Of a DNA stretch of 36,251 nucleotides, positions 16,039 through 24,480 are shown piece after piece; position 1 is the first letter of the stretch, and each line of letters begins with the position of its first letter. The stretch spans positions 1 through 36,251 of the forward strand of contig CAZKAP010000033.1 in assembly GCA_964550895.1 (NCBI GenBank), given 5' to 3'. The notes under the pieces were generated by a model. It did not search any database and was not told the origin of the DNA. It was given only the letters and a program-made list of their open reading frames with translations. The position numbers were made by a program, and so were the translations under genes. The stretch comes from CAZKAP01 sp964550895. Lineage in GTDB: Bacteria > Bacteroidota > Bacteroidia > Flavobacteriales > Flavobacteriaceae.

Positions 16039-19000
16039 TCAGGGCCGGATAGCCCCTATACCGGCCTGCCAGAGCCGGATATTGTAATCGGGGATACTCT
16101 TGTCGATAAAGGACTGAGCCTGGGCCCTGAGTTCCGCCCACCTCACATCCAATTCGGTCCTCCTCTCCTTAGCGGCGCGGGTAATGCGGGGCATGCCGCT
16201 CTGCGACTGATTGATCAGGAACAGGTAGTCCGCGGTAAACTTATTGGGGAAATTGATCACATCGTCATAGGCCTTACTCTTGCGCTGTACCATTTCCTCA
16301 TCCCAGGCCGTCAGCTCGTCCAGCAACTGTTGGCCCCGGGCCCGGAGTTGGGCGTCTTTGATTCCCTCAAGGACGGATTCCAATTGGGTTCTGACCCCAT
16401 CCATGCGGCTTACCAGTTGGTGCATTTCCGACAGACTGCCCTCGGTTTCGTCCATGAACTTATCGTATTCCCGGTACTGCTGTTCGCTGATGCCGTGGGA
16501 GGACACCGGCAGGATTTCCGCACCGGTCTCATAGGTCGTTCCCTGTACGGTCAGGCGAAAGGTGTAGCGCCCGGGTATGGCCCGGTGCCCGCTGTAGGAG
16601 CCCTCGATATAGACGCCCTCAGCTCCAGGCATGGTCGAATGAGACATGTCCCAGACAAAGCGGTTCAGCCCGGCCTCTTTACTCAGTACGGGGTCCGGAG
16701 GCGGCCCGCCGGCATAGCGCTTGTAGGAGGAGTCTCGGGCGGATGTAAACGTATTTACTCGTTTACCCCGGGCATCCATGACCTCCAGGGTAACCTTAGT
16801 GTTCTCCGGTAGTTCGGGCAGCTCGTAATAGACTGTAATTCCGTTGGCCGGGTTGACGCCCAGACGGGAGTCCGTACCGCTGAACTCTGAGCTATTTCCA
16901 TTCAAGGGGCTCCCCCAATAACCGTTATAAGCGTTTTCAGGCGTATACAGGGTTACCCCTTCCCCCTCAGGCTGGTATTCGTGGAGGACGGATAAATCGT
17001 CCAGTATCCAGAAAGCCCGGCCGGAAGTGGCCACGATCAGGTCGCCTTGATGCACTTTCAGGTCCTGTACGGGTGTTCTGGGAAGATTGAGCTGAAGGGG
17101 CTCCCAGTCTATGCCCCCGTTCCAGGAAATGTAGATGCCCTTCTCGGTTCCGGCATACAACAGGCCCTTGCGGCCCGGGTCTTCCCGGACTACACGGGTG
17201 TAGGCTCCATAGGGGATGCCCTTGCTGATGTTTTTCCAGGTCTTGCCGTAATCGCTGGAACGCAGCAGGGCCGGACTGTAATCGTTGAATTTGTAACGGG
17301 TGGTCGCAATGTAAACCGTGGCCGGGTCGTGGGGCGACACCTCGATCGCATTGACCAGCGTCTCGCCCTGTCCTTTAGGGGTGACGTTTTCCCAGGTCTG
17401 CATGCCATCCCGGGTCAGATAGACCAGTCCATCGTCGCTGCCGGTGTAGAATACGCCCTTCTCATGAGGGGATTCCACCATGTAGGCGATGGTTCCGTAA
17501 TTCTCGGCTCCGGCCACCTCATTGGTGTACGGGCCTCCCCCATCCCCTTGTTTGTCGTCCTGGTTGCGGCTCAGGTCGGGAGACATTTCCTCCCAGGTCT
17601 GTCCCAGGTCCCGGGTGCGCAGCACCAACTGGGCACAGTGGTAGAAGGTGCCCGGCTCATGCTGCGACCAGATGATGGGTGCATTCCAGTTGTAGAGGTA
17701 CTTCATGTCCCGCGCCGCCTTACCCAGGTAAAGTACCGGAGCGGGCATGATCTGAGTGGGCATGCGGGATTCCGTATCCAGCACCTCTATGGTCCCCAGG
17801 TAGCTTCCGCCCATCACATAGCGGGGGTTATCCGGATCGAAGGCCAAAAATGCGCTTTCTCCGCCGGCCGACGCCGTCCAGTCCGCATTCCAGATTCCGC
17901 TGTTGCCCATGGACAGATAGGGTATGCGGACCGAGGTATTGTCCTGCTGGCCTCCATAGATGTTATACGGAAACAGGTTATCGGTATTGATGCGATAAAA
18001 CTGACCGGTAGGCAAGTGCTCCAGGGAGGACCAGTGCTCACCCCCATCGAAGGTGATCTCGGCTCCCCCGTCACCGGCGAGGATGAAGTTTTCAGACCGA
18101 CCCGGATTAATCCACAGGTCGTGATAGTCCCCATGGGCGGAAGGCAGCCTCTCAAAGGTTTTACCCCCGTCTATGGACTTCAGGAATGGGGCACTGAGCA
18201 CGTAGAGGACGTCTTCGTTCTGCGGATCGGCAAAGACTTCGGTATAGTACCAGGCACGCTGGGTCAGTCGATTGTCACCGCTGACCATGGACCAATGTGC
18301 CCCACCGTCCCGGGAAACAAACAGGCCTCCCTTGTCCGCTTTTGAATCACTCTCCATCAGAAGATACACCAGGTCGCGGTTTGCGGCGCTTACGGCTATG
18401 GCCATCTTGCCTTTTTCGGCAGGAAGGCCGTTTTCGATCTTCGTCCAGCTTTCTCCCCCGTCGACGGACTTGTAGACCCCACTCCCGGGGCCTCCGCTGA
18501 TCACCTTCTCTGGTTTCCGCTGATGCTCCCACATCGTGGCATACATCACTTCGGGGACTTCGGGGTCCATGGAGAGTTCGGAACAGCCCGTACTCTCGTT
18601 GACGAACAGCACCTGTTTCCAGGTCTGCCCTCCGTCCGTTGACTTGTAGATGCCTCGTTCCCGGTTCGGACCATAGAGGGGCCCCTGGGCGGCCACATAG
18701 ACGATGTCGGGATTGTTTGGATGAATGAGTATGCGGGAGATGTGCTGGGTCTGCTCAAGCCCCAGGTGCTTCCAGGTCTTCCCGGCATCTGTGGATTTGT
18801 AGACCCCGTCGCCGTAGGAGGTCATGACCCCACGCGGCGCGTGCTCGCCCATACCGACGTATACGATATTGGGATCGGAAGGAGAAACCGCTACGGCCCC
18901 CACGGAGCCCAACTCGAAATAACCGTCGGAGACGTTGGTCCAGTGCTGCCCGGCATCGGAGGTCTTCCAGAGGCCTCCCCCGGTAGTGCCCATGTAGTAG

Positions 19001-19164
19001 GTCATGGGGTCGCCAGGCACGCCGCTGGCGCAAACGGATCGACCGCCCCGGAAAGGCCCGATGTTGCGATATTTCAAGGGTTTAAAGTATTCTTCGGCGC
19101 TTTGTGCGAGCAGAGCCGGGGCCAGCAGCAACAGCAATAGTACAAGGGTCTGTTTTTTCATCAT
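16039..19164 (-). CDS. large secreted Asp-box (BNR/sortilin-type) beta-propeller protein
   Basis: The predicted protein is 1041 residues from the ATG at 19164 (a second ATG follows directly); the frame extends only to a TTG. The signal peptide is MMKKQTLVLLLLLLAPALLA. About ten Asp-box hairpins of the S/T-x-D-x-G-x-T/H-W type are visible, including KTSDAGQHW, KSTDAGKTW, KSTDGGQTW, KSVDGGESW, VSRDGGAHW, ITFDGGEHW, RTRDLGQTW and RSSDYGKTW. They point to one or two sortilin/VPS10-like propellers over residues 25 to about 700. A beta-rich region follows, then a helical C-terminus (FMDETEGSLSEMHQLVSRMD and later). Such proteins are often labelled glycosyl hydrolase or exo-alpha-sialidase, but Asp boxes alone do not show that, and I see no sialidase arginine triad. 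A role in surface binding or processing is inference. The antiporter gene upstream ends 53 bases away. Confidence 0.85.
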   Translation of the reverse strand: MMKKQTLVLLLLLLAPALLAQSAEEYFKPLKYRNIGPFRGGRSVCASGVPGDPMTYYMGTTGGGLWKTSDAGQHWTNVSDGYFELGSVGAVAVSPSDPNIVYVGMGEHAPRGVMTSYGDGVYKSTDAGKTWKHLGLEQTQHISRILIHPNNPDIVYVAAQGPLYGPNRERGIYKSTDGGQTWKQVLFVNESTGCSELSMDPEVPEVMYATMWEHQRKPEKVISGGPGSGVYKSVDGGESWTKIENGLPAEKGKMAIAVSAANRDLVYLLMESDSKADKGGLFVSRDGGAHWSMVSGDNRLTQRAWYYTEVFADPQNEDVLYVLSAPFLKSIDGGKTFERLPSAHGDYHDLWINPGRSENFILAGDGGAEITFDGGEHWSSLEHLPTGQFYRINTDNLFPYNIYGGQQDNTSVRIPYLSMGNSGIWNADWTASAGGESAFLAFDPDNPRYVMGGSYLGTIEVLDTESRMPTQIMPAPVLYLGKAARDMKYLYNWNAPIIWSQHEPGTFYHCAQLVLRTRDLGQTWEEMSPDLSRNQDDKQGDGGGPYTNEVAGAENYGTIAYMVESPHEKGVFYTGSDDGLVYLTRDGMQTWENVTPKGQGETLVNAIEVSPHDPATVYIATTRYKFNDYSPALLRSSDYGKTWKNISKGIPYGAYTRVVREDPGRKGLLYAGTEKGIYISWNGGIDWEPLQLNLPRTPVQDLKVHQGDLIVATSGRAFWILDDLSVLHEYQPEGEGVTLYTPENAYNGYWGSPLNGNSSEFSGTDSRLGVNPANGITVYYELPELPENTKVTLEVMDARGKRVNTFTSARDSSYKRYAGGPPPDPVLSKEAGLNRFVWDMSHSTMPGAEGVYIEGSYSGHRAIPGRYTFRLTVQGTTYETGAEILPVSSHGISEQQYREYDKFMDETEGSLSEMHQLVSRMDGVRTQLESVLEGIKDAQLRARGQQLLDELTAWDEEMVQRKSKAYDDVINFPNKFTADYLFLINQSQSGMPRITRAAKERRTELDVRWAELRAQAQSFIDKSIPDYNIRLWQAGIGAIRP

Positions 19165-19217
19165 AAAGCTTATAGCTTGCAATATAGGGTGACTCGAGAT
19201 TCGGGGAGGCCTTTCCT

Positions 19218-20174
19218 TCAGTTCAAAATGATATACCCAGTATAACCCACGTACATACTAAGTAAAAGCAAGGCCTCAAGGCGATCCAGCTTCCCCTTTC
19301 CCCGGGTGAGCATAAGGATTAGTAACAACAGGGTTCCCGCCCCGAGTATCAGGAAATCCGACTGCATGGCGGGCCGGACATCGATCGGATGAATCAAGGC
19401 GCTCAACGATAATACCAACAGCAGGTTGAAGATATTTGAACCCAGTACGTTACCGATCGCGATATCGCTGTTGTTTCTAATTGCCGCCACCAGTGACGTA
19501 ACCAGTTCAGGGAGGGAGGTTCCTACTGCAACCACGGTAAGTCCTATGATTCGGTTAGATACCCCTAAAATCTGTGCTAATTCGGTCGCCTTGGCCACTA
19601 CCCACTGACCCCCTATTAACAATCCAGCCAGTCCGGCAAACATCATCAGAAGCGTGCGCCCCGTGCTAACCGGGGCCTGTTGCCGGGATGCCTGATCATT
19701 TGACGATTCGTTTTTTAGGCTTCGCACAACATAAATTAAGAACAAAACGAAAGCCACCAGAAGTACGGCACCATCCCAAAGGTCCAACCTATTCTCTCCA
19801 GTAGCATTCCATATATAAGTCAAAACGCCGACGAGGATTAATGCAGCCAAGGAGAATGGAATTTCAAAGCGGATGGTGCTTTTGGTCGCTTGGATCGGCA
19901 TAACAAGACCGACAACTCCTAAAATAGCCAGGGTGTTAAACAGGTTGCTCCCGATAACATTCGCGATTACAATGTCTGACTTCGCCTCAGATGCGGCTAT
20001 CATGTTGATTGCCATTTCCGGTGCCGATGTCCCAAAGGCTACCACAGTGAGTCCAATTACAAGGTTCGGGACCCTATACCGCCGTGCCAGATCTGAGGCC
20101 CCGGCCACGAACCACTCTGCACCTGCAATCAGCAGAACAAAACCTAAAACGACCCAAAGCAACAATAATCCCAT
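19218..20174 (-). CDS. CaxA/YrbG-type calcium/sodium antiporter
   Basis: The predicted protein is 318 residues from the ATG at 20174. The frame runs much further upstream, but that part is not membrane-like and would be atypical. Two inverted alpha-repeats carry the family signatures. Repeat 1 has GLTVVAFGTSAPEMAINM and IANVIGSNLFNTLAILGV; repeat 2 has GLTVVAVGTSLPELVTSL and IGNVLGSNIFNLLLVLSL. The Glu of each PE motif and the GSN(I/L)FN asparagines form the ion site in this superfamily. About ten transmembrane segments are expected, with a polar central loop (KNESSNDQASRQQ). It would exchange Ca2+ for Na+ across the inner membrane. It is divergent from the QEGLA peptidase gene and lies upstream of the Asp-box gene on the same strand. 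Confidence 0.93.
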   Translation of the reverse strand: MGLLLLWVVLGFVLLIAGAEWFVAGASDLARRYRVPNLVIGLTVVAFGTSAPEMAINMIAASEAKSDIVIANVIGSNLFNTLAILGVVGLVMPIQATKSTIRFEIPFSLAALILVGVLTYIWNATGENRLDLWDGAVLLVAFVLFLIYVVRSLKNESSNDQASRQQAPVSTGRTLLMMFAGLAGLLIGGQWVVAKATELAQILGVSNRIIGLTVVAVGTSLPELVTSLVAAIRNNSDIAIGNVLGSNIFNLLLVLSLSALIHPIDVRPAMQSDFLILGAGTLLLLILMLTRGKGKLDRLEALLLLSMYVGYTGYIILN

Positions 20175-20324
20175 ATGGAAATATACATCAGGGTATGCGG
20201 ATAGCCAACCCCATTGAGAAAGCGAACTTGTTGAAGGAAAGGTATTCCGTAAAATCTGAGCTACCTTAGCCTTATGCCCGGAAACGGCTTGAGGTCCGGG
20301 CACGGCACCCATGAAGAACATAGT

Positions 20325-22328
20325 ATGAATGCGCTGAGCACCAAAGAAATCATCCAACTCATTCGGGCAGGCACAACCTTCGAAGCCGTTGCGGCCGATG
20401 GGTCCTTTCACATCAAGGTTAACAAATACGTGCCCTACCTCTGCGTAGCCCCTCACCACGGCCACCGTTTCCGGAAGGAGCTGGCCCCGAAGATGGCACT
20501 GGACGACTACCAGCGTTGGTACTACGAAGCCCCGCATACGGGAACCTTTATCGACTCCCTTCCCATAACGATGGATGGCAGGGATTCCTGCCTGGAATAC
20601 GATCTGAACTCCCCGCCCGAAGCCTGCATACCCAAGGACCGCGACGGGCAGAGTCTTTGGAAAAAACCCCTCACCTCAAGGGAAGAGCAGCAAAACAAAA
20701 ACAAACACCGGGCATTTTACTCGGTACTGCATGCCCTGGTCGACAAGCTGATACAGCAATACGAAGGCTGTGCCGTTTACGACATCCAGGCGTTCGGTTA
20801 CAAGGAACGGTACCCGGAGGCTCCGTTATTCCGGATCAGTGCCGATCCCTTGGCTTCTACCCATTTCACTGAAGGAATGGCACTTTGGAGGATGGAATTA
20901 GCCAAAATCCGTTTTTCCAATCAGGAAAGCCCAGCACGGATTACTCAGACCGACCAGCACGGAGGTTATCTGAGCTCGTACCTGCACGAGAATTTTCCCC
21001 GAGTACTGGTGCTTTCCACGGCCATCAAGAAGGTGTATTGTGACGAATTGAGTGGTGAGGACTATCCTGAGCTCATATCGGACCTCAGGCAGTCGATTAA
21101 AGAAGCCGTTTTGGGCCATGCCCAGGAATACTCCAAACGATGGACCAGCTGGAAAACCAGCCACTCGGCCCACCTGCTCGACCGAAAGGAAGATCCGGTA
21201 CTGGGCCAGGTCGATAAGCGTCTGACCAAAATCCTGAAAGGATTCGAACTCCTGGCTTACGTAAATCCTACCAACACGGCTCAGGAGAAGAGGAAGTTTT
21301 TCAAATCCAACTTTACCGAACCGCCCCGTTTCAGATACTCGCCCATACGGATCAGCCCATTCGAGCTCAAGCAGGAGCTAAGCGCCCTGCCCACCCGCGA
21401 TATTTCGGACATTTCGGTGCGCAACCTGTACGAAGCGGTGATCGGCAGCTATTTCGATAAGATCGATCTATTATCCTCTCTGAACAGCACTAAATTCCTG
21501 TACAATTCGCTGCGGTATCTGGGACGGCCCGAAAAAAACGATCTGCAAAACGCCCAATACTTACTTCACCTGCCCCCAATCGCCTCCGAGCCCCGGACGG
21601 AACCCAACCTCAACTCAGAGGAAGTCGTTTCCCTATTCAAGACCGCCTTGTCGGAATACGGAATGCAATGCCGAATTGAGTTCAGCAAAAAAGTGATCTC
21701 GCAGGTGATGGTGCTCAATTCCAGAAAGACCATACTGATTCGACCGGATGCCCGGTTCACGCGCAAAGAGGTCAATGCCCTGATCGAACACGAAATCGGG
21801 GTACACATGGTGACCACACAGAATTCCCTTAAGCAGCCGCTGCATATTTTCAACGCCGGACTGCCCGTCAACACCAGGACTCAGGAAGGCCTCGCCATAC
21901 TCTCGGAATACCTCAGTGGCAACATCACCCTGAAGCGACTTAAGAAACTGGCCCTGCGGGTCGTCGTCGTCGATATGATGTGCAACGGGGCCGATTTTAT
22001 CGACTGCTTCCAGTACCTGATTGCAGAGCAAGAAGAAGACCCGCAAGATGCCTTTACCCTCGTCACCCGGGTTTTTCGGGGAGGTGGATTCACCAAAGAC
22101 TATCTGTATCTGAGTGGTTTCGTTCGCATACTGAAGTTCTGGAAGGCAGGGAACCCCCTGTACCCCCTGCTGGTCGGTAAAACCTCTCTGGACTTTTACG
22201 ACACCATAGACGAGATGATCAATCGCGATATGCTGGCCAAGCCCACCTATCATACCCGGAGTTTCCTACAGCCCCGTCATAAGTCCCTGGATCCCATATA
22301 CCGCTACATCATATCCGGTTTGCACTGA
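20325..22328 (+). CDS. N-formylglutamate amidohydrolase-like domain fused to QEGLA-motif (DUF1704) metallopeptidase
   Basis: The predicted protein is 667 residues from the ATG at 20325; an in-frame ATG at 20274 adds 17 residues of no conserved type. Residues about 30-255 resemble N-formylglutamate amidohydrolases: VAPHHGHRF, GRDSCLEYDLN, YDIQAFGY, then HGGYLSSYLH and LVLSTAIKKVYCDE. Residues about 285-660 are the QEGLA-motif family, with EHEIGVH (His489, Glu490, His494) as the zinc HExxxH site and TQEGLA (518-524). Homologues are annotated as flavohemoglobin expression-modulating proteins. Eukaryotic relatives (MATCAP) are tubulin tyrosine carboxypeptidases, so a carboxypeptidase-like activity is a fair inference. 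In proteobacteria these two domains often occur as separate genes beside ATP-grasp ligases. Here they are one chain and no ligase gene is in view. No signal peptide; cytosolic. Confidence 0.88.
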   Translation: MNALSTKEIIQLIRAGTTFEAVAADGSFHIKVNKYVPYLCVAPHHGHRFRKELAPKMALDDYQRWYYEAPHTGTFIDSLPITMDGRDSCLEYDLNSPPEACIPKDRDGQSLWKKPLTSREEQQNKNKHRAFYSVLHALVDKLIQQYEGCAVYDIQAFGYKERYPEAPLFRISADPLASTHFTEGMALWRMELAKIRFSNQESPARITQTDQHGGYLSSYLHENFPRVLVLSTAIKKVYCDELSGEDYPELISDLRQSIKEAVLGHAQEYSKRWTSWKTSHSAHLLDRKEDPVLGQVDKRLTKILKGFELLAYVNPTNTAQEKRKFFKSNFTEPPRFRYSPIRISPFELKQELSALPTRDISDISVRNLYEAVIGSYFDKIDLLSSLNSTKFLYNSLRYLGRPEKNDLQNAQYLLHLPPIASEPRTEPNLNSEEVVSLFKTALSEYGMQCRIEFSKKVISQVMVLNSRKTILIRPDARFTRKEVNALIEHEIGVHMVTTQNSLKQPLHIFNAGLPVNTRTQEGLAILSEYLSGNITLKRLKKLALRVVVVDMMCNGADFIDCFQYLIAEQEEDPQDAFTLVTRVFRGGGFTKDYLYLSGFVRILKFWKAGNPLYPLLVGKTSLDFYDTIDEMINRDMLAKPTYHTRSFLQPRHKSLDPIYRYIISGLH

Positions 22329-22390
22329 AGGCAAAGGGGGTTAAAATGGCCCGAATATCATATATTACCCTACAAACCCGAACGACCGAT

Positions 22391-24469
22391 ATGAATCCCG
22401 TATCTCCCGCCCGCTTTCTCTTTTTCGCTCTTCCGTTGCTGTCTTTTGTCTTCATCGCTTTTCTGAGTTCCTGCAATACCGATACCTCAGAGGAGATCGA
22501 TACCACCCGCGCCCTGCTGAGGCGAGGCTATGGCATCAATTCGGCCACCCTCGTCGTCGATCACATGGACAGCGCACAGGCCCACTACCGAGATGTACTG
22601 GGATTCGATGTGCCCGAGCGCAGCAGCACGGAGGGGCTACCGTACGATGGGGCGGTTTCGGCTTCCATCGGCTTTGCGGACATGAGCAATCTCTCCCTGA
22701 TTTCGGTGCTGGATACCCTGCCGGAAGAAGATCAGGATGCCCGTTTGCGTTCCTTTCTGGACAGCGGCCAGGGAGTGCTCCGGTATTCCCTGTCCAGCTC
22801 GGCTACGGATAGCACCAGGCTGTGGCTTTCCTCAAGGGGGTTTGCCATGGATTCGGTCCGTTCCTTAGGGGTTCCCAACCGCCGTTCGCGAAATTCGGCC
22901 TGGGCCACCAAGGAGTCCACACTCAAGAGCCTGGAAGTGCTGGGTAGTCAGGAGATGCCCTATATGCCCACCTTCGAAGAATACGCGGACTTCCCTTACG
23001 CACGCATGCACGAATGGAAGACCTTTTATCTCTTTCAGCGCGAGTTTATGAGGCACCCCAATGGGGTGGTGGGCTTTACCGGCATCGATATAGTCGTGGA
23101 CGATCTGGAACGGGCCCGGGAAGCGCTCAGCAGTATGGGTCTGGAGGAACTGGAGACGGACGTATCGGAACATACGGCAGTATTCCGGGTGATGAGAAAT
23201 CAGACCCTTCGGCTCACGGAGCCCCGTACACCGGAAAGCGAACACGGCCGGTTCCTGGAAATGCGAGGCCCTGGCATCTATGGCCTCACCTTCGAGGTGG
23301 AACAGATCGATTCTACCTATACCTACCTCAGCCGTCAGCTGCCTGAAGGCGCCATCCTCCGGGACAGCCTGGCGAAAAGCCTCAGCATAGGGCCGGAAAA
23401 CGCTCTGGGCATACAGCTCGACTTCGTTCAGGAACCCGATGAGCAGGCGGAATGGGCACAGCAGCTCAAGCTCAACTTCGGAGGGGAGCTAGACAGCACG
23501 GCCCGGGCCCATGCGGCCGGGCTCTACACCAAGTATTGCGCCCTCTGTCATGGACCGGATCGGGAAGGCTACGCCGCCGACCACGCCCCTTCCCTGAAAT
23601 CCCACTCCCTGCTGGCTACTTCCCAGGGCACTAACTTCATGCGATATACCGTTCAGTATGGACGTGCCAATACCGCCATGGCCGGCTATTACAAGGAACA
23701 GGGAGGACCGCTGGACTACATCGAAATCGAACTGCTGCTCAAGTGGTTGTACGAGGAAAGTGGTGTGGAGGAACCCATAGAGGTGTCCCGTGAACCGGTC
23801 GCTGGTGATGTGACACGGGGAGCCGAGATCTACGCCAATACCTGCGCCAGCTGTCACGGAGCAGAAGGAGAAGGCATTTCCGCACCGGCTCTCGGACATC
23901 CCATGCTTCTGGCCACCGCTACCGATGGTTTCCTAAAATATGCCATAGAAAATGGCAGGGACGGCACCCCCATGATCGGTTTTAAGGACAGCCTGTCCGA
24001 TACCGATATCGACAACGTGACGGCTTTCCTGCGAAGCCGGGCCTCGGGCTGGAGTGCGCCTCAAAAAGACACCATCCGAGTCCCCGAACCTGAGGAATAC
24101 ATACTGAATCCGAATGGAGAACGGCCCAAATTCGAACTACGGGAAGGTCTCTACCTGAGCGCTGCCCAGCTGAATCAGGCCATGAAAGACAGTATGCGTA
24201 TCGTGATCCTGGATGCCCGTTCGGAAGTGGCCTGGCGACAGACCCATATACCGGGAGCTATCCCCGTACCCTACTACGAGGAACCGGAGAAGTTCCTCGA
24301 ACACATCCCCGACAGCACATGGATCGTGGCCTATTGTGCCTGTCCGCATGCCGCTTCGGGCCGGGTGGTTAGCAAGCTCCGAGAGTCCGGTTACACCAAC
24401 ACCGCCATCATGGACGAAGGCATACTCGTATGGGCCCAGCGGGGCTATCCAGTGCGTTCCGGAAATTAA
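22391..24469 (+). CDS. lipoprotein fusing two VOC-like domains, two cytochrome c domains and a rhodanese domain
   Basis: The predicted protein is 692 residues from the ATG at 22391, chosen because it begins the signal peptide; lipobox LSSC puts the lipid anchor at Cys28. Residues about 45-150 and 225-347 look like glyoxalase/VOC modules (GINSATLVVDHMDSAQAHYR with VLGFDVPERS; GFTGIDIVVDDLERAREALS with FLEMRGPGIYGLTFEVEQID). Two c-type heme sites follow: CALCH (Cys383, Cys386, His387; candidate axial Met430 in NTAMAGYY) and CASCH (Cys485, Cys488, His489; Met528 in GTPMIGF). Residues about 590-690 are a rhodanese domain (VILDARSEVAW, HIPGAIPVPY) with active-site loop YCACPHAASGR (Cys649). It would sit in the periplasm or on the outer membrane and combine small-molecule binding, electron transfer and sulfur transfer. 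The substrate is unknown. The carboxylesterase gene starts 11 bases after the stop. Confidence 0.85.
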   Translation: MNPVSPARFLFFALPLLSFVFIAFLSSCNTDTSEEIDTTRALLRRGYGINSATLVVDHMDSAQAHYRDVLGFDVPERSSTEGLPYDGAVSASIGFADMSNLSLISVLDTLPEEDQDARLRSFLDSGQGVLRYSLSSSATDSTRLWLSSRGFAMDSVRSLGVPNRRSRNSAWATKESTLKSLEVLGSQEMPYMPTFEEYADFPYARMHEWKTFYLFQREFMRHPNGVVGFTGIDIVVDDLERAREALSSMGLEELETDVSEHTAVFRVMRNQTLRLTEPRTPESEHGRFLEMRGPGIYGLTFEVEQIDSTYTYLSRQLPEGAILRDSLAKSLSIGPENALGIQLDFVQEPDEQAEWAQQLKLNFGGELDSTARAHAAGLYTKYCALCHGPDREGYAADHAPSLKSHSLLATSQGTNFMRYTVQYGRANTAMAGYYKEQGGPLDYIEIELLLKWLYEESGVEEPIEVSREPVAGDVTRGAEIYANTCASCHGAEGEGISAPALGHPMLLATATDGFLKYAIENGRDGTPMIGFKDSLSDTDIDNVTAFLRSRASGWSAPQKDTIRVPEPEEYILNPNGERPKFELREGLYLSAAQLNQAMKDSMRIVILDARSEVAWRQTHIPGAIPVPYYEEPEKFLEHIPDSTWIVAYCACPHAASGRVVSKLRESGYTNTAIMDEGILVWAQRGYPVRSGN

Positions 24470-24480
24470 AACCAATTGGT

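Noticed and set aside
17047..18345. 432-codon plus-strand frame opposite the Asp-box protein
   Set aside because: The Asp-box repeats on the minus strand explain the region; the antisense frame has no recognisable domain.
20175..20537. N-terminal extension of the Ca/Na antiporter frame
   Set aside because: The added residues are soluble, overlap the divergent peptidase gene, and the family begins at the MGLLLLW membrane segment.
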